Part shown: one piece after another, positions 1 through 5,256 of the stretch
Layout: every line of letters begins with the position of its first letter
Position numbering within the stretch: position 1 is the stretch's first letter
Assembly (NCBI GenBank): GCA_947463755.1
Contig: CANHUK010000165.1
Coordinates: 1-5,256, forward strand
Length of the DNA: 5,256 nucleotides
Reading direction: 5' to 3'
Origin: Chitinophagaceae bacterium
GTDB lineage: Bacteria > Bacteroidota > Bacteroidia > Chitinophagales > Chitinophagaceae
Position numbers and translations under genes: made by a program
Notes under the pieces: model-generated
What the model was told of the DNA's origin: nothing
What the model saw: the letters and a program-made list of their open reading frames with translations, nothing else
Databases searched by the model: none

Positions 1-2
1 AA

Positions 3-149
3 AAGTTCGGCCCGGCGCTGAAGGACCTGCCGATCTATGTACTGCCGATCCGCATGCGTTTCCTTTTTGACGGAGACCGCGAATTCAGGGACATAATCAA
101 TAACTTCATAGGATCATTCCCTGTGCGTCAGCACAGGATTCAGCGCTGA
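3..149 (+). CDS. lpxK: C-terminal end of probable tetraacyldisaccharide 4'-kinase (LpxK), 5' truncated
   Basis: An open frame enters from the left edge and ends at TGA 147-149, leaving 48 codons. The visible tail includes LPIYVLPIRMRFLFDGD, followed by a helix-like REFRDIINNFI and a short basic end (QHRIQR). This resembles the C-terminus of LpxK proteins of Bacteroidota, which I recall ending with a 'YxLPIEVxFL...FNxxIIxYV' pattern. LpxK phosphorylates the 4' position of the lipid A disaccharide precursor at the inner membrane, using ATP. The Walker A motif and catalytic region lie outside the window, so the function rests only on this tail. The stop lies 21 bases before rnr on the same strand, which suggests co-transcription. 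The reading frame is convincing, since it is open and codon-like right up to the next gene. The family name is moderately supported, and an unrelated protein with a similar tail cannot be excluded. Confidence 0.55.
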   Translation, partial: KFGPALKDLPIYVLPIRMRFLFDGDREFRDIINNFIGSFPVRQHRIQR

Positions 150-170
150 CCTCGGAAAAACCGGTATGAC

Positions 171-2186
171 ATGGGAAGAAAAAAGAACAAGGATAAGAAG
201 TCCAAAAAGCACTCCACAGGAGGAGGCACCCACCGGGGTACCCTTGATGTGACCCGCTCAGGGATGGGATATGTGGTCGTGGAGGGGCTACAGGAGGATA
301 TCCTTGTCAGACCATCCGATTTCCGACATGCCTTTCACGGAGACACCGTCGAAGTGGAGATCACCAGTTCCAATAAGCGCAGCGGGCGGCTGAATGGTAT
401 CATCACGCGGGTACTGGAACGCAGACAGTCGGAGTATATGGGTACGTTGGAAGTGACCAGCGATTTCGCGTTTTTCCTCCCGGATTCCGACAAGCCCATG
501 CCCGACTTCTTCATTCCGGTCAATGCCTTGAACGGGGCGAAGGATGGAGACCGTGTGGTGGCGCGCATGGTGAGCTGGAACGAGTCGGAGAAAAATCCCA
601 AGGGGATGGTGGTGTCTGTACTGGATGGCACGGACCAGAACGACCTGGCGATGAAGGATATTCTCATGCAGCGCGGCTTCCCGCTGAACTTCGATGACGA
701 TGTCATGGAAGAGGCGTTGAGAATGTCAGACCATATCTCCACCGAAGAGATTTCGAGACGCAGGGACATGCGTGATGTGCTGACCTTCACCATCGATCCT
801 CTTGATGCCCGCGATTTTGATGATGCGCTGAGCATTCGAGAAATCCGAAAGGGTACCTGGGAGATCGGCGTGCATATCGCAGATGTGAGTCATTTTGTTA
901 CGCCAGAAACGGCACTGGACGAAGCCGCCTATGAACGTGCAACTTCCGTATACCTACCGGATCGGGTGCTTCCCATGCTGCCCGAAAAGATCAGTAATGA
1001 ATTATGCTCACTGCGGCCGCACGAGGATAAGTTGACGTTTTCCTGTGTTTTTGAGATGAATGCGAAAGGAGAGGTCCGTCAGACATGGATCGGGCGTACC
1101 ATTACCCATTCAAATCACCGGTTCACTTATGAAGATGTACAGCAGATCATAGAAACGGAGGATGGGCATTATCTCCGGGAGATCCTGTTGCTGAATGAAC
1201 TGGCGCAGCGGTTCCGGAAAGAGCGATTCAAAAGGGGGGCGATCAATTTTTCTTCACAGGAGGTCCGGTTTCGGCTGGATGAACAGGGCAGACCTTTGGG
1301 AATTGTCGTGAAGGAGAGCAAAGAATCGCATCAGCTCATCGAGGAATTCATGCTGCTGGCCAACCGCACGGTTGCTGAACGTGTGTCTGCGGTGACCATC
1401 GATAAGAAGTCGCTACCATTCCCATATCGGGTGCATGATCGGCCGGATGAAGAAAAACTCCTTCCATTCGTGGCCTTCGCCAGGAAATTTGGTCATCCCT
1501 TTGATACGAAAACGCCGGCTTCCATTGCCAGTTCGTTCAATAGTATGCTGGAGGCCGTCCGAGGGCGGCCGGAACAACATGTGCTGGAGCAGCTGGGAAT
1601 CCGCACCATGGCCAAGGCGGCCTATACAACGGAAAACATTGGTCATTACGGACTGGGGTTCGAACACTATTGCCATTTTACCTCCCCAATCCGTCGGTAT
1701 CCTGATATTCAGGTTCACCGGATCCTGCAGGACGTGCTGGATGATCGGCCCAGGGTGATGAAAAAGCTTGAACAACAATGCCGACACTGCAGTGAACGCG
1801 AACGTGCTGCCATGGAGTCGGAAAGGGCAGCCAACAAGTACAAACAGGTGGAGTTCATGCGCCAATTCATCGGAGACGAATTCGAAGCGGTGATCAGCGG
1901 AGTCGCCGCCTTCGGTTTCTGGGCCGAGACGGTCGATCATAAGTGCGAGGGACTCGTCAGCCTGCTCAGTCTGCAGGATTACGATGAATTCCGGCATGTA
2001 GAAGCTGACTATTGTCTGGTCGGCAGACGGGGCGGCTGGACCTTCAGGATGGGTGACAAGGTCAGGATCAAGGTCATCTCTGCAAATCTGGGCAGACGTC
2101 AGCTTGATTACGAATGGGTACTCCAGTCTGACACAACGGATGGTGAAAATAGATCAAGGCGAAGAAAAAAGCGCGATGGAGCTTGA
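171..2186 (+). CDS. rnr: Ribonuclease R, 3'-5' exoribonuclease of the RNB family
   Basis: This 671-residue cytoplasmic exoribonuclease degrades RNA from the 3' end, including structured RNA, releasing nucleoside monophosphates. Domains in order: a Lys-rich tail (about 1-20), two cold-shock/OB domains (about 21-82 and 88-151), the RNB catalytic domain (about 199-540) and an S1 domain (about 567-652). It ends with a basic tail (RSRRRKKR). The catalytic Mg-binding aspartates are intact in the block TIDPLDARDFDDA: D209, D215, D217 and D218, spaced as in E. coli RNase R D272/D278/D280/D281. Other family blocks are LIEEFMLLAN (389-398), PYRVHDRPDEEKL, and FTSPIRRYPD (503-512) with its conserved arginines. 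It is shorter than the 813-residue E. coli enzyme because it lacks the N-terminal helix-turn-helix region, which I believe is normal for this phylum. ATG 171 is the first in-frame start after the upstream gene and has no strong Shine-Dalgarno. No frameshift or missing motif is seen. Confidence 0.96.
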   Translation: MGRKKNKDKKSKKHSTGGGTHRGTLDVTRSGMGYVVVEGLQEDILVRPSDFRHAFHGDTVEVEITSSNKRSGRLNGIITRVLERRQSEYMGTLEVTSDFAFFLPDSDKPMPDFFIPVNALNGAKDGDRVVARMVSWNESEKNPKGMVVSVLDGTDQNDLAMKDILMQRGFPLNFDDDVMEEALRMSDHISTEEISRRRDMRDVLTFTIDPLDARDFDDALSIREIRKGTWEIGVHIADVSHFVTPETALDEAAYERATSVYLPDRVLPMLPEKISNELCSLRPHEDKLTFSCVFEMNAKGEVRQTWIGRTITHSNHRFTYEDVQQIIETEDGHYLREILLLNELAQRFRKERFKRGAINFSSQEVRFRLDEQGRPLGIVVKESKESHQLIEEFMLLANRTVAERVSAVTIDKKSLPFPYRVHDRPDEEKLLPFVAFARKFGHPFDTKTPASIASSFNSMLEAVRGRPEQHVLEQLGIRTMAKAAYTTENIGHYGLGFEHYCHFTSPIRRYPDIQVHRILQDVLDDRPRVMKKLEQQCRHCSERERAAMESERAANKYKQVEFMRQFIGDEFEAVISGVAAFGFWAETVDHKCEGLVSLLSLQDYDEFRHVEADYCLVGRRGGWTFRMGDKVRIKVISANLGRRQLDYEWVLQSDTTDGENRSRRRKKRDGA

Positions 2187-2227
2187 ATCCTTCGCTTGTA
2201 CCCTTATATTGCCGAAGTAAACAAATA

Positions 2228-3196
2228 ATGATGCATACGCTCACGGCGCTGCAAGAAAAATTCGAAGCCTACTTCGACAGGAGACATTTTCCGGCGCATC
2301 CTTCGACACTTTACGATCCAACGACCTACTTTCTGGGGCTGGGTGGAAAACGTATCAGGCCACTGATGTGCCTGATGGGCAATGAACTCTTTGATGAGAT
2401 CCTGCCGGATGCCTATCCACTGGCAACTGCCATTGAATTATTCCACAATTTCACCCTCATCCATGACGATATCATGGACAAGGCTCCTCTTCGGCGGGGC
2501 AAACCCACGGTTCATGCAAAGTATGGTGAACCTACCGCCCTGCTTGGAGGCGATGTCATGCTCGTTGTGGCCTATGACTACCTGAACCGCATCGACAGTC
2601 CGCACATCCGGCGGATCATGCATCGTTTCAACCGGACGGCCATGGAAGTATGCGAAGGCCAGCAGCTTGACATGGATTTCGAAACACAGGATTCCATCAG
2701 CCTGGATGAATACATCCACATGATCGGTCTCAAAACCTCCGTACTGCTTGCCGCGAGCCTCGAGATGGGAGCCATGCTCGGCGGAGCGGGAGAAGCCAAT
2801 TGCAATCATCTTTACCAGTTCGGAAAAAAACTGGGTATTGCTTTTCAGATCCAGGACGATTACCTCGATGCCTTCGGCGATCCTGAAAAGTTTGGCAAGC
2901 AGATCGGAGGAGATATCATGGCCAATAAAAAAACCTTTCTGATGATCCATGCATTGGAGATGGCTGATGCGGATTCCGTGGCGGAATTACGCAGACTAAT
3001 CAGCACCAATGAATCGGACAAGGTGGAAAAGGTGCTGGCGATCTTCAGGAAATCAGGCGTAGATGCCTGGGCCCTTGAATTGAAGCAGCGTTACGTAGAA
3101 GAGGCCGCCCGCCATCTGGAAGATATCGCCGTGACACAAACCCGTAAATCCACCCTCAAAGAACTGATGCACTACCTCATCCAGCGTGATAGATAG
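2228..3196 (+). CDS. Polyprenyl diphosphate synthase (trans-isoprenyl chain elongation, GGPP-like)
   Basis: This 322-residue soluble enzyme condenses isopentenyl diphosphate with an allylic diphosphate to build all-trans prenyl diphosphates for quinones, carotenoids or other terpenoids. Visible motifs are GGKRIRP (G39-G40-K41-R42), the first Asp-rich motif DDIMD (D80, D81, D84) followed by LRRGKPTVH (R89, R90), and the second Asp-rich motif QDDYLDAFGD (D210, D211, D214). Both metal-binding motifs are complete, so it should be active. The first motif is the short DDxxD form, not the DDxxxxD form of bacterial farnesyl diphosphate synthases, and a Phe (F75) sits five residues before it. That combination recalls geranylgeranyl diphosphate synthases, but the chain length is inference. 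I chose ATG 2228 because homologues as I remember them begin close to this MMHTLTALQEKFE segment; ATG 2231 is equally possible. A TTG at 2183 would add 15 residues with no family similarity. It starts 41 bases after rnr. Confidence 0.93.
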   Translation: MMHTLTALQEKFEAYFDRRHFPAHPSTLYDPTTYFLGLGGKRIRPLMCLMGNELFDEILPDAYPLATAIELFHNFTLIHDDIMDKAPLRRGKPTVHAKYGEPTALLGGDVMLVVAYDYLNRIDSPHIRRIMHRFNRTAMEVCEGQQLDMDFETQDSISLDEYIHMIGLKTSVLLAASLEMGAMLGGAGEANCNHLYQFGKKLGIAFQIQDDYLDAFGDPEKFGKQIGGDIMANKKTFLMIHALEMADADSVAELRRLISTNESDKVEKVLAIFRKSGVDAWALELKQRYVEEAARHLEDIAVTQTRKSTLKELMHYLIQRDR

Positions 3197-3246
3197 GGTC
3201 TTTATTTCGCTGTATATCAAATAATTGTAACATTTATTATATACCA
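3197..3246 (+). promoter_or_regulatory. A/T-rich leader upstream of the permease (possible promoter region)
   Basis: This 50-base spacer is markedly richer in A/T than the coding DNA around it, especially its last half (ataattgtaacatttattat). There is no Shine-Dalgarno before ATG 3247, which fits the A/T-rich translation leaders of Bacteroidota. It is the most plausible place for an internal promoter in this gene series. However, I could not find a correctly spaced pair of the phylum's -33 TTG and -7 TAnnTTTG elements, so the promoter is inference only. Confidence 0.3.
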
Positions 3247-4935
3247 ATGTCCAATCGGCTGTTCAGAAGAAAATCGATCGACACCATTATGAAGGAACCG
3301 GCCTCAGGGGGAGGTGACGGGCATGGGGGCGGGAGTATGCATCAGATCCTGACCGTGCGTGATCTCACGTTCATGGGCGTGGCAGCAGTCATCGGCGGTG
3401 GGATCTTTTCGACCATCGGACAGGCGGCGTTCAATGGCGGTCCGGGTGTGGTGTTTTTGTTCATCATCACCGCAGTCACCTGCGGCTTCACTGCCTTGTG
3501 TTATGCCGAATTTGCAGCAAGGGTGCCGGTATCGGGTAGTGCTTACACTTATTCCTATGTAACATTTGGAGAGATCGTCGCCTGGATCATCGGATGGGCG
3601 CTGATCCTGGAATATGCGATCGGGAACATCGTCGTCGCCATCTCCTGGAGTGCATATTTTAACAACATTCTGCGTGCTTTCGGGATTCAGTTGCCCGACT
3701 GGCTGACCGTTGGCTATCAGACGGCCAGTATGGCGTATCATGATGCGGTGGCTGCGGGAAAGCCACTGCAGGGAATTTCCGCCGTATACGCTCAGGCTCC
3801 GGTTGTGGCCGGACTGAGGATCATTGTGAACCTGCCCGCTTTCATCATTGTAGGTCTGGTCACTGCCCTTGCTTTTGTCGGTATCAGCGAAAGCAAACGT
3901 ACTGCCAACATCATGGTGTTCATTAAGCTGGCCGTGCTCGTATTCATCGCTGCACTGGGACTATGGTACATCTTTTCTGAGCACACGGCCTCCAACTGGA
4001 CACCATTCTTTCCGAACGGAATGGGAGGGGTGCTAAAGGGCGTGTCTGCCGTGTTTTTTGCCTACATCGGGTTTGACGCTATCTCCACGACCGCCGAGGA
4101 ATGTAAGGATCCTCAGCGGGATCTGCCCAGGGGGATGTTGTATGCACTGATCATATGTACGGTGATCTATGTGGTGACCGCCCTGGTGATCACCGGTATG
4201 GTGCATTACTCCAAGTTCGAGAACATCACGGACCCCCTTGCCTTTGTTTTTGAGCAGATCAATATGAAGGAGGTCGGATTCATCATCTCTGTGAGTGCTG
4301 TTGTTGCAGCCACCAGCGTGCTGCTCGTCTTCCAGCTCGGACAACCCAGGATCTGGATGTCCATGAGCCGGGATGGACTGCTGCCGTCCAGGTTCGGACG
4401 TATCAATAGAAGATATCGTACTCCAGGATTTGCTACAGTGGTTTCGGGAGTACTGGTAGGTGGTCTCGTGCTGTTTGTCGACGACAAACTGGTGACCGAT
4501 CTTACCAGTATCGGAACCCTGTTTGCATTCGTCCTTGTCAGCGGGGGCGTGTTGTTGCTTCCCAGATTACCGAAGAGGCCCGGCAAGTTTACCTTGCCCT
4601 ATATCAACAGTCGCTGGATCGTTCCCTTGTTATATGTCGTTTTCGTCTGGCTTTTCCGGGCGCGTGTTGAGTCGAGCCTCCTGAACTTCCGGTCGGAAGG
4701 TTACCAGGAGATGATGTTCATGATCTTTATTCTCCTGTCCGGAATCCTGTCGATCATGAGCTTTTTAAGGAACTATTCCCTCATTCCGGTCCTGGGTGTC
4801 CTCTGCTGCATGTACCTGATGATAGAGATCCCTGCCAACAGTTGGGTGGTCTTTTTCGGCTGGATGGGCCTGGGATTGATCATGTATTTCGCTTACGGCC
4901 TCCGGAATAGCCGCCTGGCTGGCAGCCGGGAATAA
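3247..4935 (+). CDS. APC-superfamily amino acid permease, cationic amino acid transporter (CAT)-like
   Basis: This 562-residue inner-membrane secondary transporter probably takes up amino acids; the substrate cannot be read from sequence. A cytosolic N-terminus carries a Gly-rich stretch (GGGDGHGGGS, 21-30). The unwound part of helix 1 has VIGGGIF (49-54), the site that binds the substrate amino group in this fold. Helix 6 and its following loop carry FFAYIGFDAISTTAEE then KDPQRDLPRG (270-296), a hallmark of the CAT/YfnA-like group. By eye I place helices at about 40-62, 67-92, 108-138, 195-213, 220-242, 258-281, 297-320, 342-365, 396-412, 416-438, 457-471, 489-507, 511-528 and 531-550. That makes 14, as in CAT-type carriers, against 12 in many bacterial relatives. 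A loop of about 55 residues separates helices 3 and 4. ATG 3247 fits homologues that begin with an LFRRKSI-like segment; M15 (3289) is a less likely start. It lies 50 bases after the prenyl synthase, with an A/T-rich leader. Confidence 0.93.
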   Translation: MSNRLFRRKSIDTIMKEPASGGGDGHGGGSMHQILTVRDLTFMGVAAVIGGGIFSTIGQAAFNGGPGVVFLFIITAVTCGFTALCYAEFAARVPVSGSAYTYSYVTFGEIVAWIIGWALILEYAIGNIVVAISWSAYFNNILRAFGIQLPDWLTVGYQTASMAYHDAVAAGKPLQGISAVYAQAPVVAGLRIIVNLPAFIIVGLVTALAFVGISESKRTANIMVFIKLAVLVFIAALGLWYIFSEHTASNWTPFFPNGMGGVLKGVSAVFFAYIGFDAISTTAEECKDPQRDLPRGMLYALIICTVIYVVTALVITGMVHYSKFENITDPLAFVFEQINMKEVGFIISVSAVVAATSVLLVFQLGQPRIWMSMSRDGLLPSRFGRINRRYRTPGFATVVSGVLVGGLVLFVDDKLVTDLTSIGTLFAFVLVSGGVLLLPRLPKRPGKFTLPYINSRWIVPLLYVVFVWLFRARVESSLLNFRSEGYQEMMFMIFILLSGILSIMSFLRNYSLIPVLGVLCCMYLMIEIPANSWVVFFGWMGLGLIMYFAYGLRNSRLAGSRE

Positions 4936-4936
4936 A

Positions 4937-4965
4937 GCTGACAGAACCGTGAGCCTGTTATCAGC
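4937..4965 (+). terminator. Weak hairpin after the permease, possible transcript end or processing site
   Basis: GCTGA (4937-4941) can pair with TCAGC (4961-4965). Inside this, CAG (4942-4944) can pair with CTG (4955-4957), with a three-base bulge (TTA) on the right arm and a loop of ten bases. The hairpin begins right after the permease stop codon (4933-4935). No run of T follows it, so it is not a classical intrinsic terminator. It could be a 3'-end stabilising structure or chance. Confidence 0.22.
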
Positions 4966-4976
4966 GTTAATCAGAT

Positions 4977-5256
4977 ATGAAATATCAGATCGGAGACCGC
5001 GTCATGCTGCTCCATTCAGGGGAAGAAGGACAGATCGTGGAGTTCATCAACCAGAAGATGGTGGTCGTTGATGTGGACGGCGTTACATTTCCTGTTTTCC
5101 TGGACCAGATCGATTTTCCCTATTTCAAGAAATTCAGTGAGAAAAAGCCTGAATCTTCTATTAAACCCGCATCGAAACAACGGATCGAGGATATCAGGAC
5201 GGAAAAGCCCGCCGCCAGGTATGCCGTGGCAGAAGGTGTTTGGCTTTCGTTTTTGC
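4977..5256 (+). CDS. DUF2027/Smr-domain protein, N-terminal part, 3' truncated by window end
   Basis: The frame opens at ATG 4977 and stays open for 93 codons to the window edge. The N-terminus MKYQIGDRVMLLHSGEEGQI, followed by a short beta-rich segment (VVVDVDGVTFPVF) and LDQIDFPYFKKF, matches my memory of the DUF2027 proteins of Bacteroidota. Those carry a small barrel-like N-terminal domain, a DUF2027 domain and a C-terminal Smr (MutS2-related) domain. A Lys/Glu/Ser/Pro-rich linker spans about residues 54-80. The following AVAEGVWLSFL looks like the start of the DUF2027 domain proper. The Smr domain itself is not in this window, so any nuclease-like role is not supported here. Smr domains elsewhere are linked to nucleic-acid binding or cleavage, but the role of this family is unclear. 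The start is preceded by an A/T-rich leader without a clear Shine-Dalgarno, 41 bases after the permease stop. Codon use matches the neighbours. Confidence 0.85.
   Translation, partial: MKYQIGDRVMLLHSGEEGQIVEFINQKMVVVDVDGVTFPVFLDQIDFPYFKKFSEKKPESSIKPASKQRIEDIRTEKPAARYAVAEGVWLSFL

Noticed and set aside
1413..1997. A 194-codon open frame on the - strand inside rnr
   Set aside because: It lies fully antisense to the catalytic and S1 regions of rnr. Its translation shows no recognisable domain and it has no independent spacing or leader. It is a shadow of the coding bias of rnr.
2183..2212. Possible Bacteroidota-type promoter before the prenyl synthase: TTG (2183-2185), 19 bases, then TATATTGC (2205-2212)
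   Set aside because: The spacing suits the -33 TTG / -7 TAnnTTTG pattern, but the -7 element matches only four of six fixed positions and the implied untranslated leader would be about ten bases. This level of match is expected by chance.
2438..2950. A 170-codon open frame on the - strand inside the prenyl synthase gene
   Set aside because: It is antisense to both Asp-rich motifs of a clearly functional gene and shows no domain-like pattern, so it is a coding shadow.
3301..3336. G-rich stretch coding for the Gly-rich leader of the permease, considered as a repeat or G-quadruplex
   Set aside because: It contains several G runs but is explained by Gly codons in frame. The runs are uneven and there is no tandem unit, so I do not call a structural element.
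3304..3741. Antisense open frames within the permease, the longest being 145 codons
   Set aside because: The translations are rich in His, Asp and Gly in a pattern expected from reading the complement of hydrophobic codons. There is no supporting start context or family resemblance.
1..5256. A defence, mobile or otherwise undescribed multi-gene system
   Set aside because: All five genes fall into known housekeeping or widespread families, lie on one strand with uniform codon use, and show no integrase, transposase, terminal repeats, toxin-antitoxin pair or CRISPR-like repeat.

Overview
The window looks like an ordinary chromosomal segment from a member of the Bacteroidota, probably close to the Chitinophagaceae or a sister family. 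Three lines point there. The last gene begins with an N-terminal block (MKYQIGDRV..., ...LDQIDFPYFKKF) that I recognise from the DUF2027/Smr-domain proteins of that phylum. The RNase R and permease closely follow Bacteroidota family patterns. The start codons are preceded by A/T-rich leaders without a clear Shine-Dalgarno sequence. The taxonomic placement is recognition from memory, not a search.

All five genes are on the + strand and tightly packed. The order is: the 3' end of a gene I read as lpxK (lipid A 4'-kinase, 3-149); a complete ribonuclease R (rnr, 171-2186); a complete trans-type polyprenyl diphosphate synthase (2228-3196, with a TTG-started extension possible from 2183); a complete APC-superfamily amino acid permease with about 14 membrane helices (3247-4935); and the 5' end of a DUF2027/Smr-type protein that runs off the window (4977-5256). 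The spacers are 21, 41, 50 and 41 bases, so the genes could be co-transcribed wholly or in part. No convincing terminator or promoter breaks the series. A modest hairpin without a T-tract lies after the permease.

The genes do not form one pathway. They cover envelope lipid A synthesis, RNA turnover, isoprenoid chain synthesis, amino acid uptake and a poorly characterised Smr protein. This is a typical housekeeping cluster. I found no RNA genes, mobile elements, CRISPR arrays, long repeats or transfer signatures, and no stretch over 300 bases without a gene. I see no evidence of an undescribed system. The points worth a second look are modest: the true start of the prenyl synthase, its product chain length, the extended permease architecture and the identity of the truncated first gene.
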